A stretch of 37,363 bases of DNA. Origin: Bacteroidales bacterium. Lineage in GTDB: Bacteria; Bacteroidota; Bacteroidia; Bacteroidales; F082. The notes beneath the pieces were generated by a model. The model did no database searches. It was not told where the DNA came from and saw nothing but the letters and a program-made list of their open reading frames with translations. This document shows positions 8,461 through 16,924 of this stretch, piece by piece. The position numbers and the translations under genes were made by a program. How positions within the stretch are numbered: the first letter of the stretch is position 1; each line of letters starts with the position of its first letter. The DNA lies in the NCBI GenBank assembly GCA_017439405.1, contig JAFSJF010000019.1:1-37363 (forward strand), read 5' to 3'.

Positions 8461-9290
8461 ACTGGTTACAAGCACTTTTACTAGGTATTATCCAAGGCTT
8501 GACGGAGTATTTGCCCGTCAGCAGCAGCGGACACTTAGCCATCGGTCAGGCCCTTTTCGGACTCGACGACGGCGCTTCAAACCTCACTTTCACGGTGTTG
8601 CTTCATGTGGCCACCGTGCTCAGCACATTGGTCATTCTCTGGAAGGAAATCGTCTGGATCTTCAAGGATTTGTTTGCCAAGCAGTCGTGGCGCAGTTACC
8701 AAGACCTCAACGGCGGCACGAAATACGCCATCAACATCCTGGTTTCCATGATTCCCGTAGCCATCGTGGGGTTCTTCTTCAAGGACAAGGTGGAGGCGGT
8801 TTTCGGCTCGGGGCTGCTCATTGTGGGCATCATGCTCTTGGTGACGGCATCGCTGCTGGCATTCTCGTATTTCGCCAAACCGCGCCAAAAGGAGAACATC
8901 AGTCCTCTGCACGCTTTCATCATCGGAATCGCCCAGGCTTGCGCCGTGATGCCGGGCTTGTCGCGTTCCGGTTCAACCATCGCGACGGGCTTGCTCCTCG
9001 GCGACAAAAAGGAAAAATTAGCCCAGTTCTCCTTCCTGATGGTCATTCCGCCCATCCTCGGCGAGGCTTTGCTCGACATCAAGGACATCTTCGAAGTCGG
9101 CTTCAGCCAAGCCATGAATGGCATTTCGCCTGTGGCGGCCATCGTGGGCTTCCTCGCAGCCTTCATCTCGGGTTGCTTCGCCTGCAAGTGGATGATCAAC
9201 ATCGTGAAGAAAGGCAAATTGGTGTGGTTCGCTGTGTATTGCGCCATCGTCGGCTTGCTTGCCATCGTTTTGCCTTATATCCTTAAGTAA
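8457..9290 (+). CDS. uppP: Undecaprenyl-diphosphatase UppP (BacA)
   Basis: The protein has 277 residues and is an integral membrane enzyme. It dephosphorylates undecaprenyl diphosphate to recycle the lipid carrier of peptidoglycan and other surface glycans, and usually confers some bacitracin resistance. The two catalytic signatures are present: '[15 protein letters not shown]' near the N-terminus and '[17 protein letters not shown]' around residue 165. Several hydrophobic helices follow, and the length is typical. Its ATG overlaps the stop of the DUF3098 gene. Confidence 0.95.
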   Translation: MNWLQALLLGIIQGLTEYLPVSSSGHLAIGQALFGLDDGASNLTFTVLLHVATVLSTLVILWKEIVWIFKDLFAKQSWRSYQDLNGGTKYAINILVSMIPVAIVGFFFKDKVEAVFGSGLLIVGIMLLVTASLLAFSYFAKPRQKENISPLHAFIIGIAQACAVMPGLSRSGSTIATGLLLGDKKEKLAQFSFLMVIPPILGEALLDIKDIFEVGFSQAMNGISPVAAIVGFLAAFISGCFACKWMINIVKKGKLVWFAVYCAIVGLLAIVLPYILK

Positions 9291-9316
9291 CAGTTTGGAG
9301 CTTCGAAGAAGCGGCA

Positions 9317-9343
9317 TCGGCACGCCCGATTAGGGCAAGCCGA
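9317..9343 (+). other. GC-rich hairpin between uppP and truB
   Basis: TCGGC-ac-GCCC-gatta-GGGC-aa-GCCGA forms a stem with one internal mismatch loop, flanked by CTTCG (9301) and CGAAG (9341). No T-run follows, so it is not a clear intrinsic terminator. It could be a leader structure of truB or a decayed palindromic repeat. Confidence 0.4.
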
Positions 9344-9405
9344 AGGTATAATCGAAGAAAGATTTGTTTTGGATTTGTATAAGATTTGTTTCCCCAAAAA
9401 ACAAA

Positions 9406-10149
9406 ATGTTCAATTTCGAAGAAGGCGAGGTCATCCTCATCGACAAACCCATAGACTGGACGTCGTTCGACACGGTCAACTTCATTCGTAGCCTGCTCAA
9501 CCGATGCTACGGCATCCGCAAACTGAAGGTGGGTCATGCAGGCACTTTGGATCCGTTGGCGACAGGGCTATTGATTCTTTGCACGGGCAAGATGACCAAG
9601 CAAATCGACACCTACCAGGCGCAAGTGAAGACCTACACGGGCACGATTCTATTAGGCCAGACCACCCCGACCTTCGACTTGGAGAGCGAACCCAATGCCT
9701 TCTTCCCCACCGACGGCATCACGCCTGAGCAAATCGAAGCCGCACGGCAGCAGTTCATCGGCGACTTGAAGCAATACCCGCCCAAGTATTCCGCCATCAA
9801 AATCAAGGGGAAACGCGCCTTCGACTATGCCCGCTCCGACGAGGAAATCGAGTTGAAGGCCCGTGATGTCCGCATCGACGACTTCAAACTCAGCCTCGAC
9901 CGCTTTCCAGAATTGGATTTCGAGGTGACATGCAGCAAAGGCACCTACATCCGCAGCCTCGCCAACGACTTCGGCAAGGCCTTGGGCAACGGCGCCTGCC
10001 TGACCTCATTGCGCCGCACCCGCATCGGCGACTTCAAGGTGGAAGACGCTTGGCCGCTGGAAAAGCTGCGGCAGCATATCGTTGAGACGGGCGAAGCGTT
10101 TAAGGAATGGAAGAAGGAACAACTGGAAAAGGAACAAAAACAAGGCTGA
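9406..10149 (+). CDS. truB: tRNA pseudouridine-55 synthase TruB
   Basis: The protein has 247 residues and makes pseudouridine at U55 of the tRNA T-loop. The catalytic block 'KVGHAGTLDPLATGLLIL' holds the nucleophilic Asp. Other family landmarks are 'YPPKYSAIKIKGKRAFDYAR' and 'TCSKGTYIRSLANDFG'. The start is the ATG at 9406; the frame stays open upstream to 9364, but those residues do not look like the family. It follows uppP in the common Bacteroidota order. The expected next gene, queA, is displaced by an AT-rich lipoprotein gene. Confidence 0.95.
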   Translation: MFNFEEGEVILIDKPIDWTSFDTVNFIRSLLNRCYGIRKLKVGHAGTLDPLATGLLILCTGKMTKQIDTYQAQVKTYTGTILLGQTTPTFDLESEPNAFFPTDGITPEQIEAARQQFIGDLKQYPPKYSAIKIKGKRAFDYARSDEEIELKARDVRIDDFKLSLDRFPELDFEVTCSKGTYIRSLANDFGKALGNGACLTSLRRTRIGDFKVEDAWPLEKLRQHIVETGEAFKEWKKEQLEKEQKQG

Positions 10150-10174
10150 AAATCAGTCGATTACAAAATTTTAC

Positions 10175-10205
10175 TTGACAAAATTCAAATTTTGTCGTAT
10201 CTTTG
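10175..10205 (+). promoter_or_regulatory. Promoter with embedded palindrome (candidate operator)
   Basis: TTG at 10175-10177 and TATCTTTG at 10198-10205 make a -33/-7 pair 20 nt apart, ending 26 nt before the lipoprotein ATG. The whole spacer is a palindrome: GACAAAATT-ca-AATTTTGTC at 10177-10196, two perfect 9-bp arms. A repressor bound there would block the promoter. As RNA it could instead be a weak hairpin after truB. Confidence 0.6.
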
Positions 10206-10231
10206 TAGTTGTTTTTATAAACCCATTCATC

Positions 10232-10759
10232 ATGAGCAATAGATTAAGAATCCTTCTATTCCTGTTTCAAGTGCTTTTATTGTCCGCATGTAGGACAAAT
10301 TTCAATTATCAGGAAATGATGGAAACTATGGGTAAAATCAATCAATTAGAAAAAACCTATATTATCGAAGCCGAGTATGTCAGCAAAGAGGAGCTGGAAT
10401 ATCGTGTAAAAGAAAAATTCGGTGGTGAAGAAGTAAAAATAGGCGCGGTTGGCAATGCAAAATACAATGAAGAAAAGAATTGTTTTGAAAATGGCAAATG
10501 TTGGTTAAAAACCGCAATACTCAACCCCCAATCGTTTTCTGAATTGGATGACTTAGAAAGAATTAAATCAACAGGTCTTGAAATCGCCAAAGAAACCATC
10601 AAAGGAATTTCTAACCTTGAGAGCTATGATAGAATAGAAATCAGTTTCATTCTTAACGACAAACATGGCAATCTGCAATATATGAAAACAAATAGCGTTT
10701 TTTTCTCATTACCAGATTTGTCAAAAGTTAGTTTCAATTACGATTTCCCAGATAATTAA
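10232..10759 (+). CDS. Uncharacterised small lipoprotein
   Basis: The protein has 175 residues with a lipoprotein signal peptide: Arg near the start, hydrophobic core 'ILLFLFQVLLLSAC', and a Cys at the cleavage site followed by Arg. The mature part is hydrophilic and probably alpha/beta ('TYIIEAEYVSKEELEYRVKE', later 'YDRIEISFILNDKHGNLQY'). No family was recognised. It is far more AT-rich than truB and queA, which it separates, and it has its own promoter. This suggests an acquired gene placed between core genes. The ATG at 10232 is chosen because it starts the signal peptide just after the promoter. Confidence 0.75.
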   Translation: MSNRLRILLFLFQVLLLSACRTNFNYQEMMETMGKINQLEKTYIIEAEYVSKEELEYRVKEKFGGEEVKIGAVGNAKYNEEKNCFENGKCWLKTAILNPQSFSELDDLERIKSTGLEIAKETIKGISNLESYDRIEISFILNDKHGNLQYMKTNSVFFSLPDLSKVSFNYDFPDN

Positions 10760-10776
10760 TATCAAACTTTATATAA

Positions 10777-11826
10777 ATGAAACTCTCACAGTTCAAATTC
10801 AACCTGCCGAGCGAGCTGATCGCCCTGCAGCCAACGCAAAACCGCGACGAAGCCCGCCTAATGGTCGTCGACCGTCGGACCGGCAAGATCGAGCACCGCA
10901 TCTTCAAGGATTTGGTGGACTACGTGAAAGACGGCGACGTGTTCGTCATCAACAACACCAAAGTCTTTCCTGCCAAGCTTTATGGCGAGAAAGAGAAAAC
11001 CGGCGCCAAAATCGAAGTGCTTCTGCTTCGCGAACTTGACCCTGAGAGCCGCCTTTGGGACGTACTCGTCGACCCGGCGCGTAAGATCCGCATCGGCAAC
11101 AAGCTCTATTTCGGCGAAGGCGACGAACTGGTTTCGGAGGTCATCGACAACACAACTTCGCGCGGGCGCACGTTGCGTTTCCTTTACGACGGCACCTACG
11201 ACGAATTCAAGAAAACTTTGGCTTCATTGGGGCACACCCCGATTCCGAAAGAGCTGAACCGCGACGAGGAGCCAGAAGACGCCGAAAACTTCCAGACCAT
11301 CTACGCCAAGGTGGAAGGCGCCGTTTCCGCTCCAACCGCCGGAATGCACTTCAGCAAAATCCTGATGAAACGCATCGAACTGCTTGGAGGCACTTTCGCA
11401 GAGCTGACCCTGCATCCTGGCATGGGCAACTTCCGCGACATCGAAGTGGAAGACCTCACCAAGCACAAGCCCGATTCGGAAGAGATGTGCATCGACGAGG
11501 AATGCGCCAACTTAGTCAACGAGGCCAACGCCCGACACAACAACGTGTTTGCCGTGGGCACCACCTCGCTGAAAGCCTTGGAAACCGCCATGACCATTGG
11601 AGGAAAAATCAAGCCATACAAAGGCTGGACCAACAAATTCATCTTCCCGCCTTATAACTTCTCGGTCGCCAACTGCATGATCACCAACTTCCACCTGCCC
11701 AAGTCGCCCATGATGATGGAGGTGGCAGCCTTTGCCGGCTACGACATGTTGATGAAGGCCTACAAGGAAGCCGTCGCCGAAAAATACCGCTTCTTCACTT
11801 ATGGCGATGCGATGCTGATTATATAA
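10777..11826 (+). CDS. queA: S-adenosylmethionine:tRNA ribosyltransferase-isomerase QueA
   Basis: The protein has 349 residues, the usual length. It transfers and isomerises the ribosyl group of SAM onto 7-aminomethyl-7-deazaguanine in tRNA to make epoxyqueuosine. Visible signatures are '[20 protein letters not shown]', '[15 protein letters not shown]', '[14 protein letters not shown]', '[16 protein letters not shown]', 'GTTSLKALE' and '[18 protein letters not shown]'. It starts 17 nt after the lipoprotein stop and is followed by a palindromic intergenic element. Confidence 0.96.
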   Translation: MKLSQFKFNLPSELIALQPTQNRDEARLMVVDRRTGKIEHRIFKDLVDYVKDGDVFVINNTKVFPAKLYGEKEKTGAKIEVLLLRELDPESRLWDVLVDPARKIRIGNKLYFGEGDELVSEVIDNTTSRGRTLRFLYDGTYDEFKKTLASLGHTPIPKELNRDEEPEDAENFQTIYAKVEGAVSAPTAGMHFSKILMKRIELLGGTFAELTLHPGMGNFRDIEVEDLTKHKPDSEEMCIDEECANLVNEANARHNNVFAVGTTSLKALETAMTIGGKIKPYKGWTNKFIFPPYNFSVANCMITNFHLPKSPMMMEVAAFAGYDMLMKAYKEAVAEKYRFFTYGDAMLII

Positions 11827-11837
11827 ATATGAAAAGG

Positions 11838-11998
11838 AACTACGAATTATACGAATGTAACGAATGGTTGCGTAAGAATTTTGCAGCCAAGGCTGAGGAT
11901 TTGTACGAATATTGTCAGTCGCCTCATTCGTATTCATTCGCAACAAAGTTGCAAAATATATTCGTAGAAAATTCGCAATATTCGTGCAATTCGTAGTT
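11838..11998. repeat. MITE-like palindromic element A
   Basis: 161 bp between queA and glyQS. The ends are inverted repeats: AACTACGAATTATACGAAT at 11838 and the complement of AACTACGAATTGCACGAAT ending at 11998 (17/19 identical). Inside are nested stems: ATTTTGCA (11878-11885) with TGCAAAAT (11950-11957), and TACGAAT (11904-11910) with ATTCGTA (11926-11932) around a 15-nt loop. No open frame is evident. Architecture and length match the element at 18304-18468. Confidence 0.8.
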
Positions 11999-12034
11999 AT
12001 ATAATGAAATCATTGAATCTTAAATAGTTAAATA

Positions 12035-13558
12035 ATGAACCAAGAAGATTTTTTCAAGAAAATAACCGCTCATGCGAAGGAATACGGTTTCATTTTCCCT
12101 TCGAGCGAGATTTATGACGGACTTTCAGCCGTTTACGACTACGGCCAGAACGGCGTGGAACTGAAGAAAAACATCCGCGAATACTGGTGGAAGGCCATGG
12201 TGCAGATGCACGAGAACATCGTCGGCATCGACGCCGCCATCTTCATGCACCCCACCACATGGAAAGCCTCGGGCCACCTCGACGCCTTCAACGACCCGCT
12301 CATCGACAACCGCGACTCGAAGAAACGCTATCGCGCCGATGTCTTGGTCGAAGACTATATGGCCAAGATTGAGGAGAAAATCAATAAAGAGGTGGAAAAA
12401 GCCCGCAAACGCTTCGGCGACGCCTTCAACGAGGAGCAGTTTGTGACCACCAACCCGCGCGTGCTCGAGCACAAGGCCAAGATTGAGGAAATCAGTCACC
12501 GCCTCTATGGCGCCATGGAGGCCAACGACCTCGCCGCCATCAAGCAGCTCATCCTCGACCTTGAAATCGTTTGCCCCATCAGCGGCACCCGCAACTGGAC
12601 CGACGTGCGCCAGTTCAACCTGATGTTCGCCACCAAGATGGGTAGCGTGGCCGACGGCTCCGACACGATTTACCTACGTCCCGAGACGGCACAAGGCATC
12701 TTCGTCAACTACCTCAACGTGCAGAAGACCGGCCGCATGAAGATTCCGTTTGGCATCGCCCAAACCGGCAAGGCCTTCCGTAATGAAATCGTGGCCCGTC
12801 AGTTCATCTTCCGTATGCGCGAGTTCGAGCAGATGGAGATGCAGTTCTTCGTACGTCCTGGCACCGAACTCGACTGGTTCAAGCACTGGAAAGAGGAACG
12901 CCTCGCGTGGCACCTCTCGTTAGGGCTGCCCGCCGAGAAATACCGCTTCCACGACCACGAGAAACTAGCCCACTACGCCAACGCCGCCACAGACATCGAG
13001 TTCGACTTCCCCTTTGGCTTCAAGGAACTCGAAGGCATCCACAGCCGCACCGACTTCGACCTCTCGGCCCACGCCAAATACTCAGGCAAGAAGCTCCAAT
13101 ACTTCGACCCCGACACCAACGAGAGCTACACGCCTTACGTCATCGAGACCTCCATTGGCCTCGACCGCATGTTCCTCGCTATGCTCAGCAACGCCTACAC
13201 CGAGGAGAAATTAGAAGACGGCTCGGAGCGCGTGGTGCTGAAGCTGCCGGCCATTTTGGCACCTTACAAAGTCGCCGTGCTGCCCTTGGTCAAGAAAGAC
13301 GGTCTGCCGGAGAAGGCCCGCGAAATCATCGACTCGCTGAAGTCCGACTTCATGTGCCAGTACGAGGAGAAAGACTCCATCGGCAAGCGCTATCGTAGAC
13401 AAGATGCCATCGGCACACCGATGTGCGTCACCGTGGACAATGACACCTTGGTCGATAACACCGTCACCGTCCGCGACCGCGACACGATGAACCAAGTGCG
13501 CGTCCCGATAGATAACCTTCGTACGATGATTTTCGACGAATTGAAGCCGAAGAGATAA
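12035..13558 (+). CDS. glyQS: Glycyl-tRNA synthetase (single-chain type)
   Basis: The protein has 507 residues: a class II synthetase of the alpha2 type that charges tRNA-Gly. The N-terminal block reads 'YGFIFPSSEIYDGLSAVYDY'. Motif 2 is 'FRNEIVARQFIFRMREFEQM', and motif 3 lies around 'ETSIGLDRMFLAML'. A C-terminal anticodon-binding domain begins near 'LAPYKVAVLPLVKKDGLPEK' and ends with 'RRQDAIGTPMCVTVDND'. Length and order are normal. An intrinsic terminator follows 42 nt after the stop. Confidence 0.96.
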   Translation: MNQEDFFKKITAHAKEYGFIFPSSEIYDGLSAVYDYGQNGVELKKNIREYWWKAMVQMHENIVGIDAAIFMHPTTWKASGHLDAFNDPLIDNRDSKKRYRADVLVEDYMAKIEEKINKEVEKARKRFGDAFNEEQFVTTNPRVLEHKAKIEEISHRLYGAMEANDLAAIKQLILDLEIVCPISGTRNWTDVRQFNLMFATKMGSVADGSDTIYLRPETAQGIFVNYLNVQKTGRMKIPFGIAQTGKAFRNEIVARQFIFRMREFEQMEMQFFVRPGTELDWFKHWKEERLAWHLSLGLPAEKYRFHDHEKLAHYANAATDIEFDFPFGFKELEGIHSRTDFDLSAHAKYSGKKLQYFDPDTNESYTPYVIETSIGLDRMFLAMLSNAYTEEKLEDGSERVVLKLPAILAPYKVAVLPLVKKDGLPEKAREIIDSLKSDFMCQYEEKDSIGKRYRRQDAIGTPMCVTVDNDTLVDNTVTVRDRDTMNQVRVPIDNLRTMIFDELKPKR

Positions 13559-13600
13559 TGGGATTGCCTAACGGCAAGAAATCTTTCAAAAATCAATCTT

Positions 13601-13636
13601 AAAATCTCTCAAAAATTATTTTTGGGAGATTTTTTT
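13601..13636 (+). terminator. Intrinsic terminator after glyQS
   Basis: AAATCTCTCAAAAA-tta-TTTTTGGGAGATTT forms a stem of about 14 bp (one G-T pair) with a 3-nt loop, running into a T-tract at 13630-13636. It lies 42 nt after the glyQS stop. Confidence 0.8.
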
Positions 13637-13686
13637 CTGCGTATTCGTATCATTTTATTTTTATGATGAAATTTTTATCATTTTTT

Positions 13687-13717
13687 TTGCATGATAACAA
13701 TAAAATGATTATCTTTG
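13687..13717 (+). promoter_or_regulatory. Promoter of the AAA ATPase gene
   Basis: TTG at 13687-13689 and TATCTTTG at 13710-13717 are separated by 20 nt. The box ends 17 nt before the ATG at 13735, which argues against the longer in-frame start at 13663. Confidence 0.7.
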
Positions 13718-13734
13718 CCGAAAATTTGAACACC

Positions 13735-14853
13735 ATGATTTACAATCCTTTCATCACATCGGGTTATGTTTCGCCCGAATACTTTTGCGACCGCGAAAAC
13801 GAAACACAACAGTTGGTTCAAAACATACAGGGACACAGCCACACGGTGCTTATCTCGCCGCGACGTATGGGCAAGACAGGCCTCATCGAGCATTGCTTCA
13901 ACCAAGAAGTCATCAAAAACGATTACCACACGTTTTTCCTCGACATCTACTCCACCATGAACCTCAACGATTTCGTGTTTCTGTTGGGCAACCGCATTTG
14001 CAGAAGTTTGAAAACCAAGGACAAACAATTGATGGAAATGTTTGTCAAAGTGGTGAAATCCATCCAATTCACTATCGGTTTTGACGAGGCTGGGATGATG
14101 AACGGTTCTTTCGGCCTCGGCGACATCAAGGATTCACAAAAGTCGTTGGAAGAGATTTTCCAATATTTGGAGGAAGCCAAACGGCCTTGCGTGGTGGCCA
14201 TCGACGAGTTCCAGCAGATTGAAAAATACCCGGAAAAGAACGTGGAGGCCCTGCTGCGCACTTATATCCAGCATTGCAACAATGCCACTTTCATCTTTGC
14301 GGGCAGTCAGCGACATATCATCCAAAACATGTTTGCTTCGGCATCCAAGCCTTTCTACAACAGTTCGAACATGATGAGCCTCGCCCCTATCGCAAAGGAA
14401 AAATATGTCGAGTTTGCCGTGCGAATGTTCGCCATTTTTGGAAAAGTGTGTGCTCCAGAATATATTGACAATCTGTATGATACCTTGGAAGGCCACACTT
14501 GGTATATGCAGGCTGTATTGTTTCTGGCATTTTACATGACCGAAAAAGAATGCACTCCCTCCATAGTCAATGAAGCTTTGGTAAAACGGGTCGCCGACAA
14601 TGAAAACGTCTTCGAATCCATGTACTATGGTTTAAGCGAAAGGCAGCGACAGGTCCTGAAAGCCATTGCCATCGAAGGCAAGGCTATGCAAACGCAATCC
14701 GTTGCATTTATCAAAAAACATGGATTAGCATCGGCCAGTTCGGTACAGTCTGCCCTGCGTCAGTTGTTGGATAAGGATTTGATTACAACGGAGAAAGGTA
14801 CCTACCGTATTGATGACCGATTCTTCGGCTTTTGGCTGAAAAACCAACTGTAG
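13735..14853 (+). CDS. AAA-family ATPase with C-terminal winged helix
   Basis: The protein has 372 residues, starting MIYNPFITSGYVSPEYFCDR. The Walker A-like loop SPRRMGKT is at residues 41-48, Walker B 'VVAIDEFQQI' near 153, and sensor-like 'FIFAGSQRH' near 187. The C-terminal third ('LSERQRQVLKAIA', then 'SVQSALRQLLDKDLITTEKG') looks like a winged helix. This is the ATPase_2/archaeal-ATPase type, often present in many copies in Bacteroidota genomes with unknown role; some relatives act in conflict systems. The chosen start follows a clear promoter. It stands alone between glyQS and the secreted-protein operon. Confidence 0.85.
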   Translation: MIYNPFITSGYVSPEYFCDRENETQQLVQNIQGHSHTVLISPRRMGKTGLIEHCFNQEVIKNDYHTFFLDIYSTMNLNDFVFLLGNRICRSLKTKDKQLMEMFVKVVKSIQFTIGFDEAGMMNGSFGLGDIKDSQKSLEEIFQYLEEAKRPCVVAIDEFQQIEKYPEKNVEALLRTYIQHCNNATFIFAGSQRHIIQNMFASASKPFYNSSNMMSLAPIAKEKYVEFAVRMFAIFGKVCAPEYIDNLYDTLEGHTWYMQAVLFLAFYMTEKECTPSIVNEALVKRVADNENVFESMYYGLSERQRQVLKAIAIEGKAMQTQSVAFIKKHGLASASSVQSALRQLLDKDLITTEKGTYRIDDRFFGFWLKNQL

Positions 14854-14900
14854 AAACAGCGTACAAACCATTTTCCCATAGACAACATGATAGACAACCC

Positions 14901-14940
14901 ATAGATTGACAGATTTCCAATATTCTGAAAACCAATCTAT
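14901..14940. other. Inverted repeat in the 14854-15106 intergenic region
   Basis: ATAGATTG (14901-14908) and CAATCTAT (14933-14940) are perfect complements, with a weaker inner CAGA/TCTG pairing. The flanks carry a direct repeat, ACATGATAGACAA, at 14885-14897 and 14961-14973. It could be a hairpin downstream of the ATPase gene; there is no strong T-run. Confidence 0.45.
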
Positions 14941-15020
14941 TATAAAATCCCCATCCTCCGACATGATAGACAAGTCCTCTTAGGGTCTTGACAAGGTGTT
15001 TTTTGTTTTGGGGATTGTTC

Positions 15021-15028
15021 TATCTTTG
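15021..15028 (+). promoter_or_regulatory. -7 element of the secreted-protein operon
   Basis: TATCTTTG matches TAnnTTTG; TTTTG runs lie upstream but at an unclear -33 spacing. The ATG at 15107 would follow a leader of about 70 nt. Confidence 0.55.
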
Positions 15029-15106
15029 CATTGCAAACCCGAAAGGAATGCCCAATGCAAAACAATGAACAATAAAAAATGTATAAATAACCAAAATCTC
15101 AGAAAA

Positions 15107-16924
15107 ATGAAAAAGTTATTTGCAATTATCATCATTATGACAATTTCAGTAGGTGCTGTTTCGTCGCAAACACCGTCAGGTTTCTTTGCTCTGCCCAACC
15201 ATGTAATAGGCAGATACATCAATTCATCAGGCGTAATTACAGACCAACAAACCGCAGATTTTCATTATAATCCAGATGGAACTCTTTCCACTTTTGGATT
15301 TCCTTCGCTTAACTACAATTCTCGATACACTTATTCTAACAATTATCTACTCAACATTGATGCAACTTATGATATATATGAAGGACACTACCATGGGACA
15401 AAAGACTTTACTTACAACAATGGATTGCTCCAAACGGAATATACTCAACTGATAGAATACACCTATGACAACAGAGATTATAACTTCACCTATTACACCT
15501 ATGACGATGAAGAGAATCTTATTCAGAAAGAAGATAGCACTGGAATCGGTGAACGACATTACTGGCTATACGAATATGAAAATGATGGAAAGACTATGAT
15601 TGAGACCTATTACGCCAAATACTATGGCTATTATCATATTTGGTCAGTTTGCACCTACCAATATGACGACCATCATTTGTTGCAAGAAGTCGTGGTCGAA
15701 AAAATAGATAATCCCTATCAAAATGGCGAAGTCACAAAGCAAACCTATTCTTATACAGAAAACGGAAAACTATCCTCTGAAATCAGCCAGACTCTTGTCG
15801 ATAGCATATGGGTTAATACTAAAATACACAACATTATCTACGATGAAAGTGGTGCTATCTCTGAGCAACAGGACGGCGTATGGTCGGATGAACTTGGTAA
15901 CTGGGAAATAACCAACAGAGCAATGCATGAATTTTCATGGGCAAACATGACTTACACTATCTCTTTCTATAAGAAAAGTGGTGACTCTTGGACATGGGAC
16001 ACATTCAAGAAACAAAAGTTGTTTTTTGAGCCAGAATTGTATTGGCAACAACAAGAAATTGTTGTCTTTGTTAACAAAGCCACCCAACTGGAATTCTCTA
16101 TGACCGTCTCATCAATCCTTGATGAATCCGAATGGTACTACGAAATCCTCAACGACAATGGCAGTATCACCTACCAGCATCTTGAATATGTGGCCGACAC
16201 AACCATCGGCAGCCAACGCCCGAAAATCATCATCCGAAGCAACACGCAGTACGACAAGGATTTGATCACCGAAGTGACACACGAATATATTTATGAGGAA
16301 AACGGCAAAGTGTATTGGTGGAACAAGGATTTGGAGGAGTTCACCACGCTTTACGACTATGCCGCCGAAACGGGCGACGAATGGGAAATCAAGGTGGGAA
16401 CCGAAAGCATCTGGGTGCATGTGGACAGTGTGGGCGTGTTCGAATATGAAGGAGAAACTCGCAAAATGCTGCACATCAGCGATGTCGGCAATATTTTCAG
16501 CGGCGACATCGTGGTAGGCTATGGCCACATGACCAGCTTCTTCCCCGAACGCCTAATGAACAGAAACGCCAAGTTCACGGTGGACGGCCTGCGCTGCTAT
16601 TGGGTGGAAGACGCGCTGCTCTATCATAACGGCGACGAGGACTGCGACGCCATCTACAACGAAATACACGATGTGGATGAAAACGGTCCTTCAACAGGCT
16701 CAGGGACCTTAACGGTGTATCCCAATCCCGCCGAGGGCGTTCTTTTTGTTCGGACGCACGCGATGCGTCCCTACGAGGAATACCGCATCACCAACCTGAT
16801 GGGACAAACCCTCCTTTCGGGATGCATAAACGCTGAAAACCAGCAAATTGACATTTCGGCCTTACCCGTGGGAATGTATTTCATCAGCGTGGGCGAACAG
16901 ACTGTAAAATTCGTGGTGCGATGA
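15107..16924 (+). CDS. Secreted protein with type IX secretion sorting domain
   Basis: The protein has 605 residues. A signal peptide (MKKLFAIIIIMTISVGAVSS) supports the ATG at 15107 and not the longer open frame from 14996. The N-terminal half is rich in Tyr and Asn with YD-like strands ('YTYDDEENLIQKED', 'YTYSNNYLLNIDATYD'). The C-terminus, 'LTVYPNPAEGVLFV' ... 'LPVGMYFISVGEQTVKFVVR', is a type A sorting domain for outer-membrane export by the type IX system. The linker 'GPSTGSG' and the segment 'RTHAMRPY' fall on short palindromic repeats. Codon use shifts from AT-rich to GC-rich near 16100, suggesting fusion of two histories. The stop overlaps the ATG of the next gene. The ligand or function is unknown. 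Confidence 0.85.
   Translation: MKKLFAIIIIMTISVGAVSSQTPSGFFALPNHVIGRYINSSGVITDQQTADFHYNPDGTLSTFGFPSLNYNSRYTYSNNYLLNIDATYDIYEGHYHGTKDFTYNNGLLQTEYTQLIEYTYDNRDYNFTYYTYDDEENLIQKEDSTGIGERHYWLYEYENDGKTMIETYYAKYYGYYHIWSVCTYQYDDHHLLQEVVVEKIDNPYQNGEVTKQTYSYTENGKLSSEISQTLVDSIWVNTKIHNIIYDESGAISEQQDGVWSDELGNWEITNRAMHEFSWANMTYTISFYKKSGDSWTWDTFKKQKLFFEPELYWQQQEIVVFVNKATQLEFSMTVSSILDESEWYYEILNDNGSITYQHLEYVADTTIGSQRPKIIIRSNTQYDKDLITEVTHEYIYEENGKVYWWNKDLEEFTTLYDYAAETGDEWEIKVGTESIWVHVDSVGVFEYEGETRKMLHISDVGNIFSGDIVVGYGHMTSFFPERLMNRNAKFTVDGLRCYWVEDALLYHNGDEDCDAIYNEIHDVDENGPSTGSGTLTVYPNPAEGVLFVRTHAMRPYEEYRITNLMGQTLLSGCINAENQQIDISALPVGMYFISVGEQTVKFVVR
16688..16708. repeat. Half-site of a REP-like palindromic repeat inside a CDS
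   Basis: The segment from 16688 (CCTTCAACAGGCTCAGGGAC plus C) matches 19 of 21 bases with the complement of one arm of the hairpin at 23682-23729. It encodes most of the 'GPSTGSG' linker before the sorting domain. Confidence 0.65.
16752..16770. repeat. Short palindrome inside the sorting-domain region
   Basis: GGACGCA-cgcga-TGCGTCC: perfect 7-bp arms and a 5-nt loop, coding for 'RTHAMRP'. A related palindrome, GGACGC-aa-GCGTCC, occurs at 18351-18364. Confidence 0.6.

Noticed and set aside
9291-9405. Intrinsic terminator or riboswitch between uppP and truB
   Set aside because: A hairpin exists at 9317-9343 but without a T-run, and no known riboswitch consensus was recognised.
13663-13735. 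Earlier in-frame ATG for the AAA ATPase
   Set aside because: The -33/-7 promoter lies between it and the ATG at 13735, and the added residues are low-complexity.
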